From NCBI GenBank assembly GCA_020433835.1, contig JAGRBY010000228.1, positions 1 to 10,238 of the forward strand: DNA of 10,238 nt, read 5' to 3'. This DNA comes from Anaerolineae bacterium. Lineage in GTDB: Bacteria > Chloroflexota > Anaerolineae > 4572-78 > J111. The position numbers and the translations under genes were made by a program. This document shows, one piece after another, positions 1 through 6,506 of this stretch (the stretch's first letter is position 1; each line of letters starts with the position of its first letter). Below the pieces are notes generated by a model. The model was not told the origin of the DNA, searched no databases, and saw nothing but the letters and a program-made list of their open reading frames with translations.

Positions 1-453
1 CACGAACTCGATTTCGGCGTTGCGTTCCAGAGCCATTGCCTGGCCGAAGACATCGACCTGAACGGAGTGATCGATGACCAAGTTGACGGGCACGATGGGG
101 TTGATCTTCTGCGGATCGCCACCCATACGCGCCATTGCCGAGCGCATCGCGGCCAGATCGACTACGGCCGGAACGCCGGTGAAGTCTTGCAAAATAACGC
201 GGGCCGGTTTGAAGGGAATCTCATCGGCTGCGGGAGCGGCAGCATTCCACTTGGCCAGCTTGGTGACATCTTCTTCATTGACAACATAGCCGTCAACTTC
301 GCGTAGAACGGCTTCGAGCAAGATTTTAATGGAAAAGGGCAGGCTGGAAATAGGGCCGATACCGTCTTTTTCTAGCTTGTCCAGGCGATAGATAAATGCT
401 TCGCCGTTACCCGTATCAAACGTGGCGCGTGCGCCCAATGAATTTTTGGTCAT
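1..453 (-). CDS. acnA: Aconitate hydratase A, N-terminal part (runs off the left edge)
   Basis: TCA-cycle enzyme that interconverts citrate and isocitrate through cis-aconitate, using a [4Fe-4S] cluster in the cytoplasm. The 151 codons present begin [15 protein letters not shown] and include segments typical of the AcnA/IRP1 family: [10 protein letters not shown] near residue 47, [19 protein letters not shown] near 86-104, [20 protein letters not shown] near 111-130, then SVQVD. Family members are about 900 residues, so roughly one sixth is here; the cluster cysteines lie outside the window. The ATG at 453 is supported by AAGGAG seven bases upstream. It is the last gene on the minus strand, 280 bp from its neighbour, with its own promoter. 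The family assignment is firm; choosing acnA over a fused or mitochondrial-type aconitase relies on this N-terminal region alone. Confidence 0.93.
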   Translation of the reverse strand, partial: MTKNSLGARATFDTGNGEAFIYRLDKLEKDGIGPISSLPFSIKILLEAVLREVDGYVVNEEDVTKLAKWNAAAPAADEIPFKPARVILQDFTGVPAVVDLAAMRSAMARMGGDPQKINPIVPVNLVIDHSVQVDVFGQAMALERNAEIEFV

Positions 454-548
454 TATTTGTCTCCTTGCAGATTTGCTTCTTTGTCAAAATTGTGGCTTGC
501 CGACAACATTATTCACTTCGATGGTCGTACTTTGGGGTCTTCGACTGT

Positions 549-577
549 ATTTTACCCCTTAACCATTGATTTGCCAA
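549..577 (-). promoter_or_regulatory. Probable promoter of acnA
   Basis: On the minus strand TTGGCA (577-572) is followed after 17 bp by TAAAAT (554-549), a good sigma-70-type pair. Transcription would start near 542, giving a leader of about 90 nt that ends in the AAGGAG site of acnA. The -35 box lies inside an imperfect palindrome at 570-585. This is prediction from consensus only. Confidence 0.5.
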
Positions 578-585
578 TTGTCAAA
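570..585. promoter_or_regulatory. 16-bp near-palindrome over the acnA -35 box (possible operator)
   Basis: The sequence TTTGCCAATTGTCAAA reads the same on both strands except for one mismatched pair, centred on CAATTG. It covers the -35 hexamer of the predicted acnA promoter, where a repressor dimer would block polymerase. No regulator family is recognised from it. A chance palindrome of this size in AT-rich DNA is possible. Confidence 0.3.
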
Positions 586-733
586 ATTACTTAACTTGGG
601 TTAATTTTAAGAAATGGGAGGAGACTTATGTCAGGGTAGCCGGCTTTTTAGGTAGGCTGTTGCTACTGCTGTCAAACAGTTGGAAATTTTGGGATGCTAG
701 ATGGGAAAATGCGCGTAGTAATCGAGCTGAAAA

Positions 734-2242
734 TTACTGTTCGATGAAGACAATGACAAAAGTAAACCAGCCCGGCGGCCCTTCGACAGCTCCAACCCCA
801 ATACGGTTGTATTCTGTGTTGAGCAAGCCGTTACGGTGGACAGGGCTGTTCATAAACCAGTTGACGGCCTCATCAACCGTACTGTCATGCGGGCGGGTAT
901 TGCGCTGGATGTTTTCGCCCACCTTTCGCATGTCGGTGAACCCATAGTTCAGGAGCCTGTCTTTTGGTGAAAGACCTTCGGGGTTGGTATGAGCCAAGTA
1001 GCCACGCACTACCATATCTTGGGCGTGGCCCAGAGCGACCGCAGTTAGTCCATCGCCTACTGCGTAGGGTGGCAAACCAAAGTTGGCTCGTTGAGCATTG
1101 ATAGCATTGATCATCTGCTGCTGCAAGTCGGTCAGCATCGGTGGCGGCGGCATCGGGGTAGGCGTGGGGCCGGTAGGTCGGTTTGAAGGTGGAACGGGTG
1201 TTGGCTTTCGCGGCGCGAAGATAACCGGAATCGCAACCACCTGGCCGGCCTCTAATGAGCCGGGGTCAAGATCGGGATTGACGGCTAAAATATCTTTAAC
1301 GCTGGAGCCAAAACGAGAAGCAATGCCAACAAGGGTATCGTTTTCCTGAAGTTCGTACAAGATAACCGGGAAACTGTAGCTGAGTTCATCATTGACGGGG
1401 ATAACCAATTCCTGTCCAATTTGGAGCGAGGTGGGATCTTGAATATCGTTGACCGTGAGCAAGATATCGAGCGGAACATCGTATTTGATAGCAATCGCCA
1501 GCGGCGTATCACCCCATTCGACGGTGTAGAGAATGGGATCGTCGTCACCGCTGCCGGCAAAGGTATTGATCGGATGGGCTGAGCTAAATAAAACCGGCAC
1601 GACGATGGTTTGATCGATTTTTATATCTTTCGATTTTATAACAGGGTTGACGACTTGAATTGCTTTAACGCTGGAGCCATATTTAGAGGCAATTCCCAGT
1701 AACGTATCGCCTTCTTTAACGGTGTAAGGAACCAGTTCCCCTTTATAGACCGAGTCATCGGGCGGAATGAGAAGCTGCTGGCCTTCTTTGAGTGCGTTCG
1801 GATCGCGAATGTCGTTTGTGGCCAGTAACTCTTCGGTTGTTACATTGTAGTGGGCGGCAATCGAGATAAGGGTTTCGCTTACGCCGACAGTATGAAATAT
1901 AAAGTAGGCCGTTGGTGTAATTTGGGGCTGCACCACGGGTGTAGGGGCGGGCGTACGTTTGGCCCTAAGCGAAATTCGGCTGGTGAGGAAGGAACGGATA
2001 AAGGAATCAGGTGTCGGGTGATCTGGAGCATCGTTTAAGCCTTTTACATATTCGCTCTCTGTTGTGGCCTGCGCGGATATCTGAATTCTATGTTGAATAT
2101 AGATAACCAGACCGGCCAAGATAACAACAAGAATAATGCTGGCCCAGGCTCGTCGGGGAAGTTCGTCGATGAGTTCGCGAAAATTGATTTTGTTGAGGGT
2201 TTCGCGAGATTTCAGGTTCTTGATGAATTCGCGGAGTTTCAA
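734..2242 (-). CDS. Membrane-anchored protein with four LysM repeats and a CAP (SCP/PR-1) domain
   Basis: Predicted cell-surface protein of 502 residues. A cytoplasmic stretch of about 33 residues precedes one membrane segment (about 34-51), so it is a signal-anchor protein facing outward. Four LysM repeats follow at about 113-160, 172-218, 237-283 and 294-340, each of the form (Y/F)TVxxGDTLxxIA...GQxLxIP. LysM binds N-acetylglucosamine glycans such as peptidoglycan. A Pro/Thr linker (about 343-368) leads to a C-terminal CAP domain (about 370-502) with the usual conserved His and Glu: H406, H418 in GYLAHTN, E443 in GENIQRN and H469 in SPVHRNGLL. The molecular role of bacterial CAP domains is unsettled. 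The start chosen is TTG at 2242, nine bases after GAGAGGT; a TTG at 2263 would overlap the preceding gene and has no ribosome site. It is a paralogue of the gene upstream and probably in the same transcript. Confidence 0.9.
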   Translation of the reverse strand: MKLREFIKNLKSRETLNKINFRELIDELPRRAWASIILVVILAGLVIYIQHRIQISAQATTESEYVKGLNDAPDHPTPDSFIRSFLTSRISLRAKRTPAPTPVVQPQITPTAYFIFHTVGVSETLISIAAHYNVTTEELLATNDIRDPNALKEGQQLLIPPDDSVYKGELVPYTVKEGDTLLGIASKYGSSVKAIQVVNPVIKSKDIKIDQTIVVPVLFSSAHPINTFAGSGDDDPILYTVEWGDTPLAIAIKYDVPLDILLTVNDIQDPTSLQIGQELVIPVNDELSYSFPVILYELQENDTLVGIASRFGSSVKDILAVNPDLDPGSLEAGQVVAIPVIFAPRKPTPVPPSNRPTGPTPTPMPPPPMLTDLQQQMINAINAQRANFGLPPYAVGDGLTAVALGHAQDMVVRGYLAHTNPEGLSPKDRLLNYGFTDMRKVGENIQRNTRPHDSTVDEAVNWFMNSPVHRNGLLNTEYNRIGVGAVEGPPGWFTFVIVFIEQ

Positions 2243-2249
2243 GACGAGA

Positions 2250-3497
2250 TTACCTCTCTGCAAAGACTAAAACAAAGCTGTACCAATCTGGTGGGCCTTC
2301 GACAACACCAATACCGATACTGTTATATTGCTGGTGCAAAATATTGCTGCGATGGACATAGCTGCCCATCCACCAGGTAAGTGCGTAGGCCACCGCATTT
2401 TCTTTGCCTTTGTTGTTACGTTGGATATTTTCACCAATCCAGTTGATATTTAAACCTTTTTGAGCAAATCGATCATCTAATGTAACGCCTTCCGGGGTAG
2501 TGTGAGAAAAATAACCACGAGACAGCATGTCCTGATCATGCGCTTGAGCCAGATCAACGAGATCGTTATCGAGTTTATAGGGGGCTAAGCCGTAGGCCTG
2601 CCGTTGGCTGTTGATCGATTGAAACATGGCCTGTTGCAGCGATAGTTTTTCTCCGGTGATAGGATCAGCGGTGATGATGCGCGGCAGGCCGGGATTGGCA
2701 TCGGGATTGACCGGCGATGATGTAACCGGGATGACGACCTGCTGGCCGATTTGCAGCAAATCGGGGTCTAAGCCGGGGTTGGCGGCTAAAATATCTTCAA
2801 TGGTCGAGCCGTAGAAGAAAGAGAGGTGGGCAAAGGTATCGCCCTCTTTAATTTCGTGCACAACCGCCGGAACGCCCGGTTCTAAATTGCTGGGAACGAT
2901 GAGCAGCTCTTGACCAATGCTTAAATCGTGGGGATTAGCCAATGCATTGGTTATCATGAGAGCTTCGGTTGTAGTGTCAAATTTAATAGCAATGCCCAAC
3001 AAGGTTTCGCCCTCTGCCACGGTATGGTAAACCGGCTCAGGGGTTGGGGTAGGTGAATACCTGGCTGTTGGCGACGATGTTGGGTCAGGTGTAATCGTTA
3101 CAGGAATCATCAGTTCTTGACCGATTTGGAGCAAAGTTGGGTCATCAATGTTGTTAACTTCCAGCAATGTTTCAACACTAATATTATACTGTGCTGCAAT
3201 CGAGACCGCAACGTCGCCTTCGGTAATTGTATGATAAATGGGTTTAGGGGTTGGGGTAGCAGTCGGCGGTCGTGGCGTCGACGTTATGGTAGGTATCAAG
3301 CCGACGTCGTCTTTGGTGGGGTGCGGGGTGAAGGTTGCGGTGGGGGTGTAATCAGGCGTCTCCGTATTAACCAGCGCTTCTGACTGATTTGAACCGGATC
3401 GGTTATTTTGACCGAATACAACAATAGCGATAGAGATGATGCCTAACGCTAAAGCCACTTTCCATAAGTTTGACGGCAAAGAGTCTTTTATTGGCAT
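2250..3497 (-). CDS. Membrane-anchored protein with three LysM repeats and a CAP (SCP/PR-1) domain
   Basis: Predicted surface protein of 415 residues. A short N-terminal tail and a hydrophobic segment (about 11-29) form a signal peptide or anchor without an obvious cleavage or lipobox motif. A Thr/Pro-rich region (about 47-86) follows, then LysM repeats at about 87-134, 156-203 and 212-258, with a second TPTP linker at 148-154 between the first two. The CAP domain occupies about 285-415, with H320, H332 (YFSHTTPEG), E356 (GENIQRNN) and H382 (VHRSNIL). It closely matches the downstream gene, including the ending GPPxWxxFVxVFxE, but has one LysM fewer. The ATG at 3497 is the only usable start: an in-frame TGA lies four codons upstream. 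AGGAGG is 18 bases away, inside the end of the IPP isomerase gene, an unusually long spacing. LysM suggests wall attachment; the CAP activity is not known. Confidence 0.9.
   Translation of the reverse strand: MPIKDSLPSNLWKVALALGIISIAIVVFGQNNRSGSNQSEALVNTETPDYTPTATFTPHPTKDDVGLIPTITSTPRPPTATPTPKPIYHTITEGDVAVSIAAQYNISVETLLEVNNIDDPTLLQIGQELMIPVTITPDPTSSPTARYSPTPTPEPVYHTVAEGETLLGIAIKFDTTTEALMITNALANPHDLSIGQELLIVPSNLEPGVPAVVHEIKEGDTFAHLSFFYGSTIEDILAANPGLDPDLLQIGQQVVIPVTSSPVNPDANPGLPRIITADPITGEKLSLQQAMFQSINSQRQAYGLAPYKLDNDLVDLAQAHDQDMLSRGYFSHTTPEGVTLDDRFAQKGLNINWIGENIQRNNKGKENAVAYALTWWMGSYVHRSNILHQQYNSIGIGVVEGPPDWYSFVLVFAER
2252..2258 (-). promoter_or_regulatory. Ribosome binding site deciding a TTG start
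   Basis: GAGAGGT lies nine bases before the TTG at 2242 and overlaps the last codons of the upstream CAP gene (stop TAA at 2252-2250). This argues for the 502-residue form starting after the upstream stop, and for translational coupling of the two LysM-CAP genes. Confidence 0.6.
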
Positions 3498-3509
3498 ACG
3501 CGTTGTGAC

Positions 3510-4535
3510 TCAATCCCTCCTCTTAAGTCGATGCGTGTTTTGTAGAGCCTCAATAGTGGCGGCACCAATGCAAAACATCGCCACGCGCAATTCTGTATGG
3601 GTGATTTCGATTTGCTCTAACACAGCGTCCAGCGATTTTACAGCAGCCTTTAAAAATGGGCCAGCCATCCCCCCCATAATTGCGCCCATAGCAATACATT
3701 TGGCGATATCTAACCCATTGCGCAAGCCCCCGCTGGCGATGATGGGGAACCCGTCCCCACCGGCCTGCTTAACGGCCAGTATGGCCTCGCTGGTGGGAAT
3801 GCCCCAATCGACAAAGGTAGCCGCGACTTGCCGCTGAATTTCAGTTTTAGCCCGATACATCTCAACCTGGCTCCAACTTGTCCCGCCCGATCCCGCCACA
3901 TCGATAGCTGTAACGCCTGCGTTGATGAGCTGGCGGGCGGTGTCTTCGGCAAAGCCCCATCCCACTTCTTTGGCGATGACCGGAACCGGCAGCTTTTGGC
4001 ATACCTGTTCAACTTTGCCCAACAACCCGGAAAAGTTGGTGTCACCTTCGGGCTGAACAGCTTCTTGTAAAACATTGAAGTGCAGGATCAGCGCATCAGC
4101 TTCAATCATATCGACCACGCGTTGGCAGTCATCGATGGTGTAGCCGTAGTTAAGCTGCACGGCTCCCAAATTAGCCAACAGCACCGCAGTCGGCGCTACG
4201 GAGCGAACTTGAAACGATGCGGCCAACTGACTATCCTCTAGCGCCGCCCGTTGTGAACCGACACCCATCGCGATACCTGTAGCCTCTGCCGCCTCAGCCA
4301 ACGTCCGGTTAATTTGGGTGGCCTGATCGGTACCCCCGGTCATCGACGAGATAAGGAGCGGCGCTTGTAAACGTTTACAAAAAAATGGTATCGATGTGTC
4401 AACCTGATCAAAGTTGAGTTCCGGCACGGCCTGATGGAGAAAGTGATAGTGCTCTAAGCCGGTGGTTAGGGTGCGAAAATTGACATCCTCTTCCAGGTTG
4501 ATGCGGATGTGATCCGCTTTTCTTTGTTCGCTCAT
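3510..4535 (-). CDS. fni: Type 2 isopentenyl-diphosphate delta-isomerase (FMN-dependent)
   Basis: Also named idi2. It interconverts isopentenyl and dimethylallyl diphosphate, the two five-carbon isoprenoid precursors, using reduced FMN and Mg2+ in the cytoplasm. The 341 residues match the family length. Hallmarks: RKADHI at 5-10, LISSMTGGT at 61-69, GVGSQR at 91-96, [15 protein letters not shown] at 151-165 (its Gln and Glu serve catalysis and metal binding in studied members), VIAKEVGWG at 186-194, the phosphate-binding VAGSGGTSW at 213-221, and [10 protein letters not shown] at 265-274. The usual HLN of the core motif is HFN here, a mild change. The ATG at 4535 has only a weak purine stretch (GAAAAGAA) before it. 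It is the first gene of a unit with the two LysM-CAP genes; its last codons carry the AGGAGG that precedes the next gene. It suggests isoprenoid synthesis for quinones or lipids; no other pathway gene is in view. Confidence 0.95.
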   Translation of the reverse strand: MSEQRKADHIRINLEEDVNFRTLTTGLEHYHFLHQAVPELNFDQVDTSIPFFCKRLQAPLLISSMTGGTDQATQINRTLAEAAEATGIAMGVGSQRAALEDSQLAASFQVRSVAPTAVLLANLGAVQLNYGYTIDDCQRVVDMIEADALILHFNVLQEAVQPEGDTNFSGLLGKVEQVCQKLPVPVIAKEVGWGFAEDTARQLINAGVTAIDVAGSGGTSWSQVEMYRAKTEIQRQVAATFVDWGIPTSEAILAVKQAGGDGFPIIASGGLRNGLDIAKCIAMGAIMGGMAGPFLKAAVKSLDAVLEQIEITHTELRVAMFCIGAATIEALQNTHRLKRRD

Positions 4536-4570
4536 CAGTTTCTTTTCACGGTAGGTCGATAGAAGACCTC

Positions 4571-4598
4571 AGTTTACTACGCCTTTCTTGCTAGTCAA
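4571..4598 (-). promoter_or_regulatory. Probable promoter of the fni/LysM-CAP unit
   Basis: On the minus strand TTGACT (4598-4593) is followed after 16 bp by TAAACT (4576-4571), placing the start near 4564 and a leader of about 30 nt before fni. The pair is framed by a perfect 10-bp inverted repeat (4574-4583 and 4608-4617). Prediction from consensus only. Confidence 0.5.
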
Positions 4599-4617
4599 AC
4601 CCGTGCTGGCGTAGTAA
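4574..4617. repeat. Perfect 10-bp inverted repeat around the fni promoter
   Basis: TTACTACGCC at 4574-4583 and its exact reverse complement GGCGTAGTAA at 4608-4617 are separated by 24 bp. One arm overlaps the -10 box and the -35 box lies in the spacer. Because the arms lie at or upstream of the predicted start, this is more likely a pair of protein-binding half-sites than an RNA hairpin. The arm centres are 34 bp apart, a little over three helical turns. Confidence 0.5.
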
Positions 4618-4639
4618 CCGGCCCGAATAGGGTGGAATC

Positions 4640-4671
4640 AAAAAATCCCCGACGCATACGCCGAGGATTTT
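4640..4671 (-). terminator. Rho-independent terminator of the recombinase-like gene
   Basis: Read on the minus strand, AAAATCCTCGGCG (4671-4659) pairs over 13 positions with CGTCGGGGATTTT (4654-4642) around the loop TATG, and the T run continues to six T's at 4640. Two of the pairs are G-U on this strand and would be C-A mismatches on the plus strand, so the hairpin is built for minus-strand transcripts. It ends transcription about 195 bases after the recombinase-like gene and keeps it out of fni. Confidence 0.8.
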
Positions 4672-4701
4672 GGCTTTACTTACATGAGTTACGTAGTTCA
4701 A

Positions 4702-4786
4702 AAGGTGACAGTCACTTGACAATGATAAATCGAGCTATTTGGGCCAAACGAACGTACATTCTCAATTAAAAAGTGACTGTCACCTT
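4702..4786. repeat. 85-bp element with perfect 16-bp inverted ends (MITE- or REP-like)
   Basis: AAGGTGACAGTCACTT at 4702-4717 recurs as its exact reverse complement at 4771-4786, with 53 AT-rich bases between. Each arm also contains the small palindrome GTGAC-A-GTCAC. The structure suggests a miniature non-autonomous element or a REP/BIME-type palindromic unit spread by a transposase elsewhere in the genome. No transposase gene is present here and no clear target-site duplication is visible. A protein-binding site or processing hairpin is the alternative. Confidence 0.6.
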
Positions 4787-4864
4787 GTTAACGCACTACA
4801 TTGGTAAATTCTGTTCATTCTGTCTCAATATTTTGGGCTTTTTTGCTCTCGTTGCTGCGCTTAC

Positions 4865-5815
4865 CTACAAGCCCGGCCCCGAAATCTTAGCGAGCTTCTC
4901 AGAAGTCTCTCGCCAGGTGATTTTCGACAACCCCATCTTCTTCCGTAAATGATCGTGATCCATGCCGTCGCGAAAATCGCGTTGGGCCGATGTCCAGCGC
5001 AGCATCTCGAACGAGGCTTGTTGGGGCAGTTCGGCCATTTCTGAAATATCAGACAGCACATATTCAAGATTGCGGGGTGTACATTCAAAAAGGTGCTCTT
5101 GCGGCTCATACTTTTCGATGTATTGGTCGAGGACGGGCAGCAGTTCTTTAGCAAAAGCTAGTTTGCGCTCTTTATGCTGCATGCGTGGATTGCTATAGCG
5201 GATCAACACCGTTGGCTCCGATCCGGAGCGATCAATATCGCGCAGGGCAATCCCCACACATTCGGATTTTTTGATGCCGGTCTGCAGAACCAAGTGAGCC
5301 AGCAGGTATGGTCGCGGATCGGGCCGGGGGGGTTGGAGTTTTTTCTCGGCAGCATCGAGCAGCTTTTCAACCTCATCATCCTTGAGATAAGAGGGGAGAG
5401 GCGCTTTGGCTCGATTATGAATCAGCGCCGCAGCCGGATCATAAGCTAATACTTTGGTGCTGGCCAACCAACTGAAGAAATTCTTCAACGTGGTTACCCG
5501 CCGACCGTAGGTCTTTGGACTGCATGGCACGCCGCGATAATGCAGCATCCAGCCTAGAAAATCGTTGAGTTCCTTGGTACCGAGCGTACTGATAACAACA
5601 TTGGCCCCGAAATATTTTTGCAGCAGTCGCAGGTCGCCGGAAAAGGCTTTAATGGTATGCTCCGAAAAACCCTGGCGCTTCATATGGTCGTAGTAGGCAC
5701 TGGCGGCGGCGGCCAGTGATGAGTTAGAGTCGAGAGATTTGATTTGCGCAATAGGCGGGCCATACTGGGCTTTTGTGCCGCGCTGTGGAAAGAGTGGGGG
5801 TTGCTTGTCTACCAT
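4865..5815 (-). CDS. Tyrosine-recombinase-like protein lacking the catalytic residues
   Basis: A 316-residue protein with the XerC/D-like layout: a basic N-terminal tail, a SAM-like core-binding domain (about 34-135, with GFSEHTIKAFSGDLRLL and GRRVTTLKNFFSWL), then a catalytic-type domain (about 140-310). Active recombinases need Arg, Lys, HxxR, His/Trp and Tyr. Here the TGLRxSE box reads TGIKKSE, so the first Arg is K182. HxxR reads E270-M-L-R273, so only the Arg remains. The GH box reads G295-L296. The position expected for Tyr aligns with S305, and no tyrosine occurs after residue 252. It should be unable to cut DNA but may still bind it. The ATG at 5815 has AAAGGT seven bases upstream. 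The frame is intact, with a strong promoter and own terminator, which argues for a maintained gene rather than a decaying one. The target and role are unknown. Confidence 0.8.
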   Translation of the reverse strand: MVDKQPPLFPQRGTKAQYGPPIAQIKSLDSNSSLAAAASAYYDHMKRQGFSEHTIKAFSGDLRLLQKYFGANVVISTLGTKELNDFLGWMLHYRGVPCSPKTYGRRVTTLKNFFSWLASTKVLAYDPAAALIHNRAKAPLPSYLKDDEVEKLLDAAEKKLQPPRPDPRPYLLAHLVLQTGIKKSECVGIALRDIDRSGSEPTVLIRYSNPRMQHKERKLAFAKELLPVLDQYIEKYEPQEHLFECTPRNLEYVLSDISEMAELPQQASFEMLRWTSAQRDFRDGMDHDHLRKKMGLSKITWRETSEKLAKISGPGL

Positions 5816-5867
5816 AATCTTACCTTTCGAACGCTAAAATTCGCTCATTTGTGCGATTTACATAATT

Positions 5868-5896
5868 ATTATAATCACCTTAGCCGGGGATGTCAA
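5868..5896 (-). promoter_or_regulatory. Perfect consensus sigma-70 promoter of the recombinase-like gene
   Basis: On the minus strand TTGACA (5896-5891), exactly 17 bp, then TATAAT (5873-5868). Transcription would begin near 5861 with a leader of about 45 nt before the ATG at 5815. A perfect match in both hexamers and spacing is rare and predicts strong transcription unless repressed. Confidence 0.75.
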
Positions 5897-5948
5897 GGTG
5901 CTATACGAAAATCGGTTGGCATGGTATATTGTGACTGGGCTTTTGTCA

Positions 5949-6010
5949 GGAGATATGGAGATGGGGAGATAAGGAGATAATTCAGCGTAATCTCCCCATC
6001 TCTAATCTCT
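5949..6010. repeat. 8-bp-period GGAGAT array facing its own inverted copy (hairpin)
   Basis: GGAGAT starts at 5949, 5957, 5965 and 5973, a strict 8-bp period. After 11 bases the complement-type unit appears from 5990, with ATCTCC and ATCTCT 8 bp apart. GAGATGGGGAGAT (5958-5970) pairs perfectly with ATCTCCCCATCTC (5990-6002), a 13-bp stem with a 19-base loop. No T run follows, so it does not look like a terminator. It occupies the gap between the divergent recombinase-like and tmRNA genes. Confidence 0.65.
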
Positions 6011-6012
6011 CA

Positions 6013-6039
6013 AGCAAGGTTTTACGTGGTGACCTTGCT
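6013..6039. repeat. 8-bp inverted repeat just upstream of the tmRNA promoter
   Basis: AGCAAGGT at 6013-6020 and ACCTTGCT at 6032-6039 are exact reverse complements with 11 bases between. The pair ends eight bases before the predicted -35 box of ssrA, a position suitable for an activator or repressor. It could equally be a fortuitous repeat. Confidence 0.35.
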
Positions 6040-6047
6040 GCGTCTAA

Positions 6048-6075
6048 TTGATTTCTAACAAAAACGTGTTATACT
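6048..6075 (+). promoter_or_regulatory. Probable promoter of ssrA
   Basis: TTGATT (6048-6053), 16 bp, TATACT (6070-6075). The start would fall near 6082, giving a precursor leader of a few bases that RNase P would remove to leave the mature 5' end at 6090. Confidence 0.6.
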
Positions 6076-6089
6076 TTCTTTACATCTAT

Positions 6090-6492
6090 GGGGATGAAAT
6101 GGTTTCGACAGGGAAGTGGAAGGGTACAGATTGCGAGTCGAGTTGTTCTAACTCGTTAAACTGGGACAAAACAATAATTGCCGAGAAAGTAACAACTTTC
6201 GGTCGCTCCTACAACGCTATGCCCCTCGCGGCATAAGCTAGTTAGCGAGCAACTCTGGCTCTCATAAAAGAGCCTCGTCCGTGCTTCGCTTATCCCCAAG
6301 AGAGGGGTACGGACGTCAGATAAATTGGGGTGCTCTGAAGCAACGCCGGTAAGCTTCAGCTAAGACCAACCGGCTGGTTCAGACGAACTTTGGTGACTAA
6401 CGAAGTCTGAACGAGAAAACTGAAGTTCACCTACACTCGTAGACGTTTGTAGCCAGCTTCTGTGGACGCGAGTTCGACTCTCGCCATCTCCA
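6090..6492 (+). ncRNA. ssrA: tmRNA (transfer-messenger RNA)
   Basis: Rescues stalled ribosomes by acting as alanyl-tRNA and then as a short mRNA adding a degradation tag; works with SmpB. The 5' end GGGGATG (6090-6096) pairs with CATCTCC (6485-6491) to form the acceptor stem, with A6492 as discriminator. The T arm shows GAGTTCGACTCTC near 6470-6482, and the conserved GGTTTCGACAGGG follows the 5' stem. The tag frame is at 6180-6236, with a pseudoknot-rich stretch between it and the tRNA-like 3' part. The 3' CCA is not encoded (genome reads A-CAC after the stem), so it must be added by tRNA nucleotidyltransferase. It has its own promoter and is followed by a terminator shared with the converging kinase gene. 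It is the only plus-strand gene of the window. Confidence 0.96.
6180..6236 (+). other. tmRNA proteolysis-tag reading frame
   Basis: Starts at a GCC (Ala) resume codon and encodes AEKVTTFGRSYNAMPLAA followed by TAA. The ending P-L-A-A is close to the usual (A)LAA degron read by ClpXP and related proteases. At 18 residues it is longer than many tags, and its first half (AEKVTTFGR) lacks the AN(D/E) opening common in other bacteria. Confidence 0.85.
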
Positions 6493-6506
6493 CACATATT
6501 TACTCT

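Noticed and set aside
5949..6010. GGAGAT array considered as a CRISPR-like array
   Set aside because: Units are 8 bp with 2-bp variable positions and reverse orientation halfway; there are no spacers and no cas genes.
4865..6492. Integrase next to ssrA as a sign of a genomic island inserted in the tmRNA gene
   Set aside because: Islands use the 3' end of ssrA, whereas this gene lies on the 5' side and is divergent; no second copy of the tmRNA 3' end is visible, and the recombinase lacks the catalytic residues.
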